Positions 8,945 to 17,392 of a DNA stretch of 64,000 nucleotides are shown here, in pieces; the stretch's first letter is position 1, and each line of letters begins with the position of its first letter. The DNA lies in assembly GCF_009725205.1 (NCBI RefSeq), contig NZ_WNZY01000018.1:34560-98559 (forward strand), read 5' to 3'. The notes below the pieces were generated by a model. It was not told the origin of the DNA, ran no database searches, and saw only the letters and a list, made by a program, of their open reading frames with translations. The position numbers and the translations under genes were made by a program. Source of the DNA: Paenibacillus timonensis. Lineage in GTDB: Bacteria; Bacillota; Bacilli; Paenibacillales; Paenibacillaceae.

Positions 8945-9139
8945 AATAGCGTTAAGCCTTTACCTTATTGGGCCTAATTGAGCATCAACCACGTGAAATA
9001 GAGTGAATCATTCACCTTATTTCATAGGTGGAGCACGGAAAAGTGGTGTTTCGGAGTAAATAGCGTGATGAAATGTTCTTATAGCTCGATTTTAGCTGTA
9101 ATTCTGCGAAATAAGATGATTTTATAACGCTATCTTAGA
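8943..9139. repeat. Four-unit intergenic palindrome element (copy 1)
   Basis: Four related AT-rich units start at about 8943, 8995, 9056 and 9108, spaced 52, 61 and 52 bp. The first two read GAAATAGCGTTA...CTTATT and GAAATAGAGTGA...CTTATT. The last two resemble them in reverse complement: the fourth read backwards gives ATAGCGTTA...CTTATT. The second unit is itself a near-perfect inverted repeat at 8994-9024 (TGAAATA-GA-GTGAAT, C, ATTCAC-CT-TATTTCA). The element lies between convergent genes just before a terminator. Two other regions in this window share the spacing but not the sequence. Confidence 0.7.
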
Positions 9140-9147
9140 AGGCAAAG

Positions 9148-9184
9148 GAGGTGCCCCAAAATCACACTTGGGACACCTCTTTTT
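9148..9184 (+). terminator. Rho-independent terminator downstream of the AraC gene
   Basis: GAGGTG-C-CCCAA pairs with TTGGG-A-CACCTC and is followed by a T run. It is 200 bp after the AraC stop codon, beyond the four-unit element, so that element would be transcribed. Confidence 0.85.
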
Positions 9185-9192
9185 GCTTCCAA

Positions 9193-9633
9193 TTAGTACG
9201 TGCCGCTACTTGGACGTTGCGCCGTATCGCGCTCGAACGCCACAATCCAATCGCCCTGGACGGCGGCATAACCGACATCGCCTTCGGCGACGAGGCCGTA
9301 CAAATTCTTCACGTCTAAATATTCCTGACGGCTGCCGTTATCAAACTCCAACGTGATGTAATAGTACGTCCGGGAAGAGGAGCTATGCATCGCGTTGTTA
9401 TCATTCATGTGACTGGAGCTGTGCTTCACGTCCATTCGTTTAGAGACAATTCGCGCATATCTCGTATCCCGCGGGGAGCGGGCGTTTTTGGCGTAACGGA
9501 CCCCATTGGAAACCAATAGCACAATGAAGATAACAAAGAATATGACCATAAATACGGGAACGATCGTAAACATAATATCGCCCCCGCCCCCGAAACCGCC
9601 TCCGCCAAACGGAGAGGGATCGAATCCACCCAT
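9193..9633 (-). CDS. DUF2500 domain-containing membrane protein
   Basis: A 146-residue protein with a glycine-rich N-terminus (PFGGGGFGGGG), one transmembrane helix at about 20-43 (FTIVPVFMVIFFVIFIVLLV) and a DUF2500 domain facing one side of the membrane. DUF2500 proteins have no known function. AAAGGAGG lies 8 nt before the ATG. It converges with the AraC gene. Confidence 0.85.
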   Translation of the reverse strand: MGGFDPSPFGGGGFGGGGDIMFTIVPVFMVIFFVIFIVLLVSNGVRYAKNARSPRDTRYARIVSKRMDVKHSSSHMNDNNAMHSSSSRTYYYITLEFDNGSRQEYLDVKNLYGLVAEGDVGYAAVQGDWIVAFERDTAQRPSSGTY

Positions 9634-9723
9634 AGGTTCCGCCTCCTTTTCTTCCTTATATACGCGAAAAAGGAAATATTGTTTCAGGCTACCCCAAAAC
9701 CTGGGTGGACGGACTTCCCTGGA

Positions 9724-9752
9724 TTGTGAACGAATACGAATTGTGATAAACT
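9724..9752 (+). promoter_or_regulatory. Candidate promoter of the hflX leader transcript
   Basis: TTGTGA (9724-9729), a 17-bp spacer and TAAACT (9747-9752). A second candidate, an extended -10 TGC-TATGAT at 9877-9885, lies downstream of the leader peptide and would give a transcript without it. Confidence 0.5.
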
Positions 9753-9784
9753 GGAATCACTATGAAAAGAACGGAGGGTTCCCC

Positions 9785-9826
9785 GTGTTGTACATTAAAT
9801 TCCGTTTTACCACTTTGCGCGGCTAA
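9785..9826 (+). CDS. Predicted leader peptide of hflX
   Basis: A 13-codon ORF, VLYIKFRFTTLRG (first residue read as Met), starting with GTG. GGAGGG at 9773-9778 gives ideal 6-nt spacing. K-F-R fits the +X(+) macrolide arrest motif, and KFRFTTL resembles RLRFPTL of the ErmD leader peptide (MTHSMRLRFPTLNQ). A stalling leader of this kind would switch expression of the ribosome-splitting factor downstream. The ORF, its ribosome site and the terminator are seen directly; drug sensing is inferred. Confidence 0.65.
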   Translation: MLYIKFRFTTLRG

Positions 9827-9845
9827 TTGAATACTGCCAAAGGCT

Positions 9846-10031
9846 CTGCACCTGTGCAGGGCGAACGGGATAGGTGTGCTATGATAAAGGGAACCGCATG
9901 GAACCTTAGAATAGAATATGCCTGATTTGGCCGGGAACGCGAACGGGGATCGATATCCTCAGTTTGTGGGTTTCGGGCTGTTTTGGGAACCGTTTGCGTA
10001 AACACAGGTGCCGTGCCTGTGTTTATTTTTT
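9846..10031 (+). promoter_or_regulatory. Attenuator region of hflX (alternative hairpins)
   Basis: An inverted repeat CTGCAC-CT-GTGCAG (9846-9859) lies just after the leader peptide. The segment GCACCTGTG (9848-9856) is exactly complementary to CACAGGTGC (10003-10011), which is part of the 5' arm and loop of the intrinsic terminator. The two pairings exclude each other, giving a possible anti-terminator switch. How ribosome stalling would drive the switch is not resolved by inspection. Confidence 0.55.
10000..10031 (+). terminator. Intrinsic terminator in the hflX leader
   Basis: A perfect 9-bp stem (AAACACAGG with CCTGTGTTT), a 7-nt loop, then ATTTTTTT. It ends 22 nt before the hflX start codon, so it must be read through for hflX to be expressed from upstream promoters. 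Confidence 0.85.
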
Positions 10032-10053
10032 TCCTAAAGGGAGGAACTCAGAT

Positions 10054-11334
10054 ATGACGGAACAACAAACATTGGAGCAAAAAGCCATCTTGGTTGGCGT
10101 AAATTTGAATCATCAGGCGGATTTCGACTATTCCATGGAAGAGTTGGCTAATTTGACGGAGGCTTGCGACATTGAAGTCGTTGGCGTGCTTACGCAAAAT
10201 CTGCCTAAGGTTACCCCGTCGCATTATATCGGCACGGGCAAAATCGAAGAGGTGCGGGCGCTCATGGAAGCGCACGAAGGGAATCTCGTCATCTTCAACG
10301 ACGAGTTGTCCCCGTCGCAGCTCCGCAACCTGGAGTCCGATCTGCAGTGCAAGGTCATTGACCGAACGCTGCTGATCCTGGATATTTTTGCGGAGCGGGC
10401 CAAAACCCGCGAGGCTCAGCTTCAGGTCGAGGTGGCCCGGCTGAAGTACATGCTGCCGCGGCTGATCGGGCTGCGGGAATCGCTAGGACGCCAGAGCGGC
10501 GGGGTCGGCACAAAGAACCGCGGTGCGGGGGAAACGAAGCTGGAACTCGACCGTCGGCGAATCGAGGAGAAGATCACCGCGCTCAGCCGCGAACTGGAGA
10601 CGCTGGTTGCCCACCGCCAAACGCAGCGCAAGCAACGCAAGAAGAACGACGTGCCCGTCGTATCGCTTGTCGGGTATACTAACGCCGGCAAATCGACGAT
10701 CATGAATGCGCTGCTGGAGACGTACAGTCCCGGTCAGGAGAAGCAGGTGCTCGAGAAGGATATGCTGTTCGCCACGCTGGAGACGTCCGTCCGCAATATC
10801 CCGCTGGAGGATAACAAGGCGTTTCTCCTGACGGATACGGTTGGATTTGTGAGCAAGCTGCCGCATCATCTGGTCAAGGCGTTCCGATCTACGCTGGAGG
10901 AGGTCTCCGAAGCCGATCTGCTGATTCACGTCGTCGATTATTCCAACCCGGAATTTGCAAGGATGATCGAAATCACCCATCAGACGTTAAAAGAAATCGG
11001 CATCACCGATATCCCGGCGATCTATGCCTATAACAAGTCCGATCGGACGGATCAGGCAATCCCTGACGTACAAGGAGACATCATCTATCTCGCGGCCAAA
11101 CCTCGCATCGGGATCGCCGAGCTGGTGAATGAAATTCGCGGCCGGATTTTCAAAGACTACATCAAATGTACGATGCTGATTCCTTTCGATAAAGGATCGC
11201 TGGTGTCTTATCTGAACGAGCACGCCAATGTGCTGGATACGAGTTATGAAGCCGAAGGGACGAAGCTGGCTTTGGAGTGCCGGCAGAGCGACTACGGAAG
11301 ATACCAGGAGTATGTGATCGAAGCGTCAGAATGA
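10054..11334 (+). CDS. hflX: GTPase HflX, ribosome-splitting factor
   Basis: A 426-residue cytoplasmic GTPase. The N-terminal HflX domain (about 1-195) has SHYIGTGKIEEV and the linker GTKNRGAGETKLELDRRRI. The G domain follows, with P-loop GYTNAGKST, switch DTVGF and NKSD. HflX binds 50S or 70S ribosomes and splits stalled ribosomes. The start at 10054 has GGGAGG at 10040-10045; the frame stays open further upstream, but that region holds the terminator. The attenuated leader suggests this is an antibiotic-induced HflXr-type copy, as described for Listeria, rather than a housekeeping one. That is inference and would be supported if a second hflX exists in the genome. Confidence 0.95.
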   Translation: MTEQQTLEQKAILVGVNLNHQADFDYSMEELANLTEACDIEVVGVLTQNLPKVTPSHYIGTGKIEEVRALMEAHEGNLVIFNDELSPSQLRNLESDLQCKVIDRTLLILDIFAERAKTREAQLQVEVARLKYMLPRLIGLRESLGRQSGGVGTKNRGAGETKLELDRRRIEEKITALSRELETLVAHRQTQRKQRKKNDVPVVSLVGYTNAGKSTIMNALLETYSPGQEKQVLEKDMLFATLETSVRNIPLEDNKAFLLTDTVGFVSKLPHHLVKAFRSTLEEVSEADLLIHVVDYSNPEFARMIEITHQTLKEIGITDIPAIYAYNKSDRTDQAIPDVQGDIIYLAAKPRIGIAELVNEIRGRIFKDYIKCTMLIPFDKGSLVSYLNEHANVLDTSYEAEGTKLALECRQSDYGRYQEYVIEASE

Positions 11335-11463
11335 CGGGAGATAGATAGGTGCCTGGGTCCGGGGCGATGCGCGGCGATCGTTTCGAAAACGGTTGTCGGA
11401 TGAGTGGGGAAGACGTATAATAGCCCTCAAAACACGTCTTTCTAACAAAGGAGATCAACAAAC

Positions 11464-11934
11464 ATGTCCGATATGTTAGTAAAATTATACGATCTGCCCC
11501 CGTTCGAATCGGTGGAGCAGTACGAGGCGCGTACCGGGATCACCATCCGCCGGGCCCTTGCCCCGGAGAAGCACGTGGTCTCGAAATGGGTGGGCGAGCA
11601 CTTCGATATGCGCTGGGTCAGCGAATGCGAAGTGGGGTTCGCCCGCGCGCCGATTACCTGCATCATCGCCACGGAGAACGGCAAGCTGCTTGGGTTCGCC
11701 TGCTACGATACCACGATGAAAGGGTTCTTCGGACCGACCGGTGTCGATGAGCAAGAGCGAGGCCGGGGCATTGGCAAACAACTGCTGCTCTATACGCTCT
11801 ATCTGATGCGAATGGACGGATACGGTTATGCCGCGATCGGCGGAGCGGGCCCGAAGGATTTCTACGCCAAGGCGACCGGCGCGGTCGTCATCGAGGGCTC
11901 GGAGCCCGGAATATACAAAGGGATGCTGCGATAA
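11464..11934 (+). CDS. GNAT family N-acetyltransferase
   Basis: A 156-residue acetyl-CoA-dependent acetyltransferase. The GNAT core is visible: CIIATENGKLLGFACYD, the acetyl-CoA-binding ERGRGIGKQLL segment and the C-terminal GGAGPKDFYAKATGA loop. The substrate is unknown. AAAGGAG precedes the ATG. The stop codon lies inside the terminator loop. Confidence 0.85.
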   Translation: MSDMLVKLYDLPPFESVEQYEARTGITIRRALAPEKHVVSKWVGEHFDMRWVSECEVGFARAPITCIIATENGKLLGFACYDTTMKGFFGPTGVDEQERGRGIGKQLLLYTLYLMRMDGYGYAAIGGAGPKDFYAKATGAVVIEGSEPGIYKGMLR

Positions 11935-11952
11935 TGCAGCATCCCTTTTTTT
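11920..11952 (+). terminator. Terminator overlapping the GNAT stop codon
   Basis: GGGATGCTGC pairs perfectly with GCAGCATCCC and is followed by seven T. The TAA stop sits in the 6-nt loop, so the 5' arm encodes the last residues (GMLR). Confidence 0.95.
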
Positions 11953-11962
11953 GTAGCCATTG

Positions 11963-12145
11963 TAACGGACTTCAGAGACGTTATTAGCAGCAACGGCACG
12001 TTTTCGTAAATCTAACGGACTGAGATAACGTTATTCTGCTCCAATGGGTTACCAATCCACTAACTGGAGCTGAATAACGGCATTGGGGTCCGTTACACCG
12101 GGAAATGTCTGGGAAATAGGCCAATAACGTCATTACGGTCCGTTA
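11963..12145. repeat. Four-unit intergenic palindrome element (copy 2)
   Basis: Four 23-bp units start at 11963, 12013, 12073 and 12123, spaced 50, 60 and 50 bp. Units 1 and 2 read TAACGGAC-n8-CGTTATT. Units 3 and 4 are the reverse complement (AATAACG...GTCCGTTA). Each unit also has palindromic ends (TAACG/CGTTA). Between units 2 and 3, GCTCCA (12038-12043) can pair with TGGAGC (12064-12069), so the region could fold into one long interrupted hairpin. It lies between convergent genes. Confidence 0.8.
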
Positions 12146-12185
12146 GCCGTTAACCTGCATAGCTCCCGTATAGCTTCCGCTCCCG

Positions 12186-13805
12186 CTAGACTGCCGGCAG
12201 CGTCACCTTGAAGGCCGTGCCCTGGCCCGGCGCGCTGTCGACTTCGATGGCGCCGCCGTGGGCTTCGACGATCGATTGCGAGATCGACAGCCCAAGTCCG
12301 GCCCCGCCTTGACTGCGCGTGCGGGAGGCGTCGATGCGGTAAAACCGCTCGAACACATGCGGCAGATGCTCGGCAGCGATCCCGGGGCCGTTGTCCCGCA
12401 CCTCCAGCTGGGCCCAGCTCGGCAAGCCTGATAGACGTACAGTGATCTTCCCTTGCCGTGGGTCGGTGTGCTGCACCGCGTTATGGAACAGGTTCAGAAC
12501 CACCTGTTTGATCTTGTCGCAATCGCACATCGCGGTCAGCCCCGGCTGGAGTTCGAACCGCACCTCGCGCTCCCCGGCCAGCATCCGTAGATGCGGTTCC
12601 ATCTCCGCGATCACCTCGTCCAGCCGCACTTGTGTCCGCTGGACGACCGGGGTTCGGTCAAGCTTGGCAAGCGTCAACAGGTCCTCGACCAGCTTCTTCA
12701 TTCGCTGCGATTCGCCCAGCATGCTGTTCAACGCAGTGTGCAGCTGCTCCGGCCGGTTTGCGGCTCCTCGCAGCAACACCTCCAAGAAGCCGTGTATTGA
12801 AGTGAGCGGCGTCCGCAGCTCATGGGAAGCGTCGGCCACGAACCGGCGCATCTGTTCCTTGGCTTCGCGCTCGGCTTCGAACGATTCCTCCAGCCGTTCC
12901 ATCATCCCGTTAAAGGAGACGCCTAGCCGATCGATTTCCGATTGGCCGGATGCGGCCGTGAATCGGTTGCCGAGATTGCCGGCATTCGTATCTTCCACGG
13001 TGTGCACCATTTGGTTCAGCGGCGTTAAGGCCCGGCGTAAGATCGGCAGATATAGCGCTAGTCCGCCGGCTAGCGCCAGAAGAGAGAGTCCTACGAACGT
13101 CAGCAGTTGGCGCATCACGACTTCGCGCAGTGGCGCAGTATAGGTGCCCATTTGTACGAGCCAGGATTTCTCGCCTTGTTCACCCGGCAAACCGACAGAA
13201 CGAAAGACAACCAACTGTTCCTTTCCGTCCTCATCCTCGATGACATGGTAACCCGTCGGACCCGGTCGCCCGAGCGTGTCTCCTTCGAACAAGGCGGCAT
13301 ATTCGGCATCGGTAAGACGGGGTGCAGCTACGCCGGATTCGGCGTTTAAGTCGATGAACCCGCTGTCGCTGTTGATGATTGCCAGCGAGGTGTCAGGGAT
13401 AAACAATTGCGGAGGACGCCCGTCATTTTCTTCTCCGCCCCCTTCTCCGATACTGGGTTTATCGCCACTCGTCCCGATCCCGCCAGCATCCGCCTCCGGC
13501 TTCGGCGCGCCCCAATGCTCGGCGGGTTGCCCCGCCCGAGTGAATACGTCCCGGAGCGGGCCGCGCATCTGCGAGACCATCGTTTCGGCTTGGTTCTTAT
13601 ATAAGAAGTCTTTCATGATCACGTATTGAAATACACCGATCAGGATCAGGAGCGCGGCTAGCAACAGCAGGGATCGGGATAGCAGCTGAAAGCGAAGCGA
13701 GCTCGGGGAGAAGCGGCTTCGCAGCCCTCTGATCAACCGCTTCCCAGCGAAAGCGAACCGCTTTCCGCCAGTCTTTGTCCGGCTTCCGCCGGCAAGGGGC
13801 TTCAT
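12186..13805 (-). CDS. Sensor histidine kinase (HAMP, HisKA, HATPase)
   Basis: A 539-residue membrane kinase. A basic cytoplasmic tail is followed by TM1 (about 44-64), an extracytoplasmic sensing region of about 165 residues with a low-complexity Gly/Glu stretch near 105-130, TM2 (about 235-256) and a HAMP domain. The HisKA domain has the phosphoacceptor H328 in DASHELRTPL. The ATPase domain has FHNAVQHT, DNGPGIA and GGAGLGLS. The start overlaps the response regulator stop by 4 nt, so the two are translated together. The signal is unknown. Confidence 0.92.
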   Translation of the reverse strand: MKPLAGGSRTKTGGKRFAFAGKRLIRGLRSRFSPSSLRFQLLSRSLLLLAALLILIGVFQYVIMKDFLYKNQAETMVSQMRGPLRDVFTRAGQPAEHWGAPKPEADAGGIGTSGDKPSIGEGGGEENDGRPPQLFIPDTSLAIINSDSGFIDLNAESGVAAPRLTDAEYAALFEGDTLGRPGPTGYHVIEDEDGKEQLVVFRSVGLPGEQGEKSWLVQMGTYTAPLREVVMRQLLTFVGLSLLALAGGLALYLPILRRALTPLNQMVHTVEDTNAGNLGNRFTAASGQSEIDRLGVSFNGMMERLEESFEAEREAKEQMRRFVADASHELRTPLTSIHGFLEVLLRGAANRPEQLHTALNSMLGESQRMKKLVEDLLTLAKLDRTPVVQRTQVRLDEVIAEMEPHLRMLAGEREVRFELQPGLTAMCDCDKIKQVVLNLFHNAVQHTDPRQGKITVRLSGLPSWAQLEVRDNGPGIAAEHLPHVFERFYRIDASRTRSQGGAGLGLSISQSIVEAHGGAIEVDSAPGQGTAFKVTLPAV

Positions 13806-14488
13806 GGCAGATCGACGCGGTAGCCCGCGCCCCGCAGCGTTCGGATCAGCCGATGCTCCTGATCATTCAATTTTTCGCGGAGAGAGCGAATGTAGACCTC
13901 TACGATATTCTCCTCGCCGCCGAAGTCGTAACCCCAGACTTTATCCAAAATCGTCGTTTTGCTCAAGACGATCCCATGGTTAAGCACCAAATATTTCAAC
14001 AGTTCGTATTCGGTAGGGGATAATTCCAGCACTCGCTCCGAATACGAAATTTCCTTGCGGCGATCGTTCAGGCGGAACGGGCCGATAGCCACTTCGCCGA
14101 ACAGCGCCGGAAACTGATTGCGCAAGCGCGCACCGATCCGGGCCAGCAGCTCCTCGAAGCTGAACGGTTTAACAACGTAATCGTCCGCGCCAAGGGTCAG
14201 CCCCTTGACTCGATCCTCCACCTCATCCTTCGCCGTCAGCATGATGATAGCCACGTTCTCGCCGTTCTTCCGCAGGAGCCGGCAAACTTCCCAGCCGTCC
14301 ATCCCCGGCATCATCACGTCCAGCACGATGACGTGCGGTTGAAACTCGGCTGCGATCGCGACCGCGTTCATGCCGTCGCCGGCAGTACGCACCTCAAAAC
14401 CTTCGTTTTGCAGCCCCAACTCGAGGAACTGTACAATATGAGGTTCATCGTCAACTAGCAGCACTTTTGCCCCTTTGACTTGGTTCAT
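13802..14488 (-). CDS. OmpR/PhoB-family response regulator
   Basis: A 228-residue regulator. The receiver domain has the acidic pair DDE near residue 13, the phosphoacceptor D57 in VLDVMMPGMDG and a lysine in VVKPFSFEELLARI. The C-terminal winged helix contains SPTEYELLKYL and IVEVYIRSLREKL. An ATG three codons upstream (14497) directly abuts AAGGGGG, so the ATG at 14488, with 9-nt spacing, is the better start. It is the partner of the overlapping histidine kinase. Confidence 0.92.
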   Translation of the reverse strand: MNQVKGAKVLLVDDEPHIVQFLELGLQNEGFEVRTAGDGMNAVAIAAEFQPHVIVLDVMMPGMDGWEVCRLLRKNGENVAIIMLTAKDEVEDRVKGLTLGADDYVVKPFSFEELLARIGARLRNQFPALFGEVAIGPFRLNDRRKEISYSERVLELSPTEYELLKYLVLNHGIVLSKTTILDKVWGYDFGGEENIVEVYIRSLREKLNDQEHRLIRTLRGAGYRVDLP

Positions 14489-14696
14489 TGAAATCATCCC
14501 CCTTGCGCCTATCCATTCGTTGTCAATCCAACGCTGATGTCTCCATTATGCGAGATGATGCTGAGCGTTTGCTGAATGCCGACTGAAGGTCGACTGAGCA
14601 CCAAAGGAAAAAGTTCAGCTCTCAAAAGAGCCATGTGTTGATCGTACCCGGTTTGTCCGGGGATGTAAATCGCAGAAGTCGCGCGGGGCTGCGCTC

Positions 14697-14726
14697 TTGA
14701 TTGCTCCTCCGTTAATAAGCTATACT
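14697..14726 (+). promoter_or_regulatory. Promoter of ppaC
   Basis: TTGATT (14697-14702), an 18-bp spacer and TATACT (14721-14726), 35 bp before the ppaC start. Confidence 0.65.
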
Positions 14727-14761
14727 TTTGACATGAAATCATGTTAAAGGGGAGTAATGAG

Positions 14762-15694
14762 ATGGAAAAAGTATTGATTTTCGGTCATAAAAATCCCGAT
14801 ACGGATACGATTTGTTCAGCGATCGCATATGCGGATCTGAAGTCCAAGCTGGGTTGGAACGTGGAGCCCGTGCGTCTGGGCAACGTCAATGGGGAAACGG
14901 CTTTTGCGCTGGAGCGTTTCGGTTTTGAAGCGCCGCGTCTAGTTGAAACGGTAGCCGGTGAAGTCAAGGATGTAATCCTGGTCGACCATAACGAGCGTCA
15001 ACAAAGCGTCTCCGATATCGATCAGGTGCGTGTGGCCGAGGTCATCGACCATCACCGAATTGCCAACTTCGAAACGAGCGGACCGCTGTACTATCGGGCT
15101 GAACCGGTGGGCTGCACCGCAACCATTTTGAATAAAATGTACAAAGAAAACGGCGTAGCCGTACCGGCCAACATCGCCGGCCTTATGCTGTCTGCCATCA
15201 TTTCCGATTCCCTGTTGTTCAAATCGCCGACCTGTACCGAGCAGGACGTCGCCGCTGCGCGGGAGTTGGCCGAAATCGCTGGCGTCAACGCCGAGGAGTA
15301 CGGACTGGACATGCTGAAAGCCGGAGCAGACCTCAGTGATAAGACGATCGAACAGCTCATTTCTCTGGATGCCAAAGAGTTCGAAATGGGCGGAGCCAAA
15401 GTGGAAATCGCTCAGGTGAACGCAGTGGATGTGAACGATGTCTTGTCCCGCCAAAGCGAAGTTGAGGCGGCTCTGAACGGCATCATCGCCAGCAAAGGTC
15501 TGGATCTGTTCTTGTTTGTCGTGACCGACATCCTGAACAATGATTCCGTTGGTTTGGCTCTGGGGAAGGCAGCCGATGCAGTGGAGCAAGCTTATAATGT
15601 GAAGCTTACCGACAACAAAGCGGTGCTGAAGGGCGTCGTATCCCGCAAATCGCAAATCGTGCCGGTGCTGACGGACATCTTCAATAAACGATAA
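14762..15694 (+). CDS. ppaC: Manganese-dependent inorganic pyrophosphatase (family II)
   Basis: A 310-residue cytosolic enzyme that hydrolyses pyrophosphate to phosphate and so pulls biosynthetic reactions forward. DHH-family metal motifs are present: GHKNPDTD (H9, D13, D15), VDHNE, the DHHRIANF motif and CTAT. The C-terminal DHHA2 domain ends with VSRKSQIVP. Length matches B. subtilis PpaC. The ATG at 14762 follows AAAGGGGAG. It is a single-gene unit with its own promoter and terminator. Confidence 0.97.
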   Translation: MEKVLIFGHKNPDTDTICSAIAYADLKSKLGWNVEPVRLGNVNGETAFALERFGFEAPRLVETVAGEVKDVILVDHNERQQSVSDIDQVRVAEVIDHHRIANFETSGPLYYRAEPVGCTATILNKMYKENGVAVPANIAGLMLSAIISDSLLFKSPTCTEQDVAAARELAEIAGVNAEEYGLDMLKAGADLSDKTIEQLISLDAKEFEMGGAKVEIAQVNAVDVNDVLSRQSEVEAALNGIIASKGLDLFLFVVTDILNNDSVGLALGKAADAVEQAYNVKLTDNKAVLKGVVSRKSQIVPVLTDIFNKR

Positions 15695-15710
15695 TATTCT
15701 CTGAATGACC

Positions 15711-15741
15711 GAGAGCCTTGCCTGACGGCAAGGTTCTTTTT
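15711..15741 (+). terminator. Terminator of ppaC
   Basis: AGAGCCTTGCC pairs with GGCAAGGTTCT, including G-U pairs, followed by TTTTTG. Confidence 0.85.
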
Positions 15742-15837
15742 GTTATGTAACTAGTCAAATTTTAAAGTATTCCGGGGCTGCAGGTAGGAAAGCCGAGCAA
15801 TTCCCACACTTAAGCGCTTAAATGCAGGGTTGGAGGT

Positions 15838-15866
15838 TTGAGCGGCGATTCGATCTTTACTATAAT
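15838..15866 (+). promoter_or_regulatory. Promoter of the SulP transporter gene
   Basis: TTGAGC (15838-15843), a 17-bp spacer and a perfect TATAAT (15861-15866). A 12-bp palindrome, TTAAGCGCTTAA, lies just upstream at about 15810-15821 and could be an operator. Confidence 0.65.
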
Positions 15867-15926
15867 CTAGGACGTTGCGCGTTGCACCGGTCCTGTTTGT
15901 GATTTAAGAAAGAGGGGGATTTTTAC

Positions 15927-17381
15927 TTGCTTCATCATTTGAATATAAAACGGGTTTGGTTTTCCAACTCCCGAAGTGATGTGTTGTCCGGTCTGACGGT
16001 AGCTTTTGCCTTGATCCCTGAGGCGATTGCGTTCTCGATTCTGGCCGGCGTGAGCCCCATGGTTGGGTTGTACGCTTCCTTTAGTATCGCTGTCGTGATT
16101 GCGTTCGCCGGCGGGCGGCCGGGCATGATCTCTGCGGCTACCGGCGCGATGGCGCTGCTGATGGGCGGACTCGTTCGCGAACATGGAATCGAGTATTTGT
16201 TTGCGGCCACGGTTTTGGCTGGGGTTTTGCAAATCATCATGGGTTATCTGAAATTGGGCCGATTCATCAGCTTCTTGCCGCATCCGGTGATGACCGGGTT
16301 TGTGAATGCATTAGCTATTTTGATTTTTATGGCGCAACTCACCCATTTCGAGAAACAAGGTTGGCTGATGTACGGGTTAGTGGCGTTAACGCTCGCGATC
16401 ATCTATCTATTTCCGCGATTGACCAAAGCGGTTCCTTCCGCCCTGGTTGCGATCATCGCGGTCTCCGTATTAACCATCTCACTGCATCTGGATGTGAGAA
16501 CGGTCGGCGACATGGGCGCAATAACGTCAGCGTTGCCGGCGTTCCATCTTCCCGAAGTTGGAATCACCTGGGACATGCTGAAGACTATCTTCCCGGTGTC
16601 GTTGTCGCTAGCATTCGTAGGGCTGTTAGAATCGCTCATGACCGCAACGCTGATCGATGAGATCACGGATACATCAAGTGACAAGAACCGTGAAATGAAG
16701 GGCCAAGGGTTGGCGAATATCGTGACTGGATTTTTCGGGGGGATGGCGGGCTGTGCTATGATCGGGCAGTCGATGATCAACATGAAATCCGGCGGTCGGA
16801 CGAGGCTGTCGACGTTGGTCTCTGGCATGGGCCTTCTGTTCTTGGTCATCGTCTTAGGGGACGTAGTTCAACAGATTCCGATGGCGGCGCTTGTTGGCGT
16901 CATGTTTATGGTATCGATCGGCACCTTCGATTGGAATTCCCTGACATCGCTTCGCAAGGTTCCCGTGTCGGACGCCCTTGTCATGGTGGTGACGGTGGTG
17001 GCCGTGGTTGCGACGGATAACCTGTCCATCGGCGTGGGGATGGGCGTCTTGCTCAGCGCGTTATCCTTCGCCTGGAAAATGGCCCGAATCCGGACTTCCG
17101 TCCGTGAGGAGCAAGGAGCCAAAACTTATGTCGTCGCCGGACAGCTCTTCTTCGGAACGGTGAGTCATTTTCTGCAGGAGTTTGATGCAGCCGGCGATCC
17201 GCAGCGGGTGGCGGTGGACTTTTCGAAGTCGCATGTATGGGATCAGTCGGCCGTGAACGCGATTTCGAAACTGATTCTCAAATATCATCAACTGGGCAAG
17301 GAAATCCGCATCATCGGATTAAACGAGGAGAGCACGAGACTGATCGAACGGGTAGGGTTATCTGCTCCTTCAGGGCATTAA
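15927..17381 (+). CDS. SulP family anion transporter with STAS domain
   Basis: A 484-residue membrane protein. About 12 hydrophobic segments cover residues 15-380, beginning with the SulP signature region VLSGLTVAFALIPEAIAFS. A shortened C-terminal STAS domain covers about 395-480 and contains VAVDFSKSHVWDQSAVNAIS. SulP proteins move sulfate, bicarbonate or related anions. The substrate is not determinable here and no carbonic anhydrase gene is adjacent. The start is TTG with AGAGGGGG upstream. Confidence 0.9.
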   Translation: MLHHLNIKRVWFSNSRSDVLSGLTVAFALIPEAIAFSILAGVSPMVGLYASFSIAVVIAFAGGRPGMISAATGAMALLMGGLVREHGIEYLFAATVLAGVLQIIMGYLKLGRFISFLPHPVMTGFVNALAILIFMAQLTHFEKQGWLMYGLVALTLAIIYLFPRLTKAVPSALVAIIAVSVLTISLHLDVRTVGDMGAITSALPAFHLPEVGITWDMLKTIFPVSLSLAFVGLLESLMTATLIDEITDTSSDKNREMKGQGLANIVTGFFGGMAGCAMIGQSMINMKSGGRTRLSTLVSGMGLLFLVIVLGDVVQQIPMAALVGVMFMVSIGTFDWNSLTSLRKVPVSDALVMVVTVVAVVATDNLSIGVGMGVLLSALSFAWKMARIRTSVREEQGAKTYVVAGQLFFGTVSHFLQEFDAAGDPQRVAVDFSKSHVWDQSAVNAISKLILKYHQLGKEIRIIGLNEESTRLIERVGLSAPSGH

Positions 17382-17392
17382 TGAACGACAAA

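Noticed and set aside
8994..9024. Stand-alone terminator for the AraC gene
   Set aside because: The inverted repeat has a 1-nt loop, is not followed by a T run, and is explained as unit 2 of the four-unit element.
14509..14742. 77-residue ORF between the response regulator and ppaC
   Set aside because: It covers the ppaC promoter, and its amino acid composition is unlike a folded protein.
14939..15655. 238-residue ORF on the minus strand
   Set aside because: Antisense to ppaC, whose protein is unmistakable.
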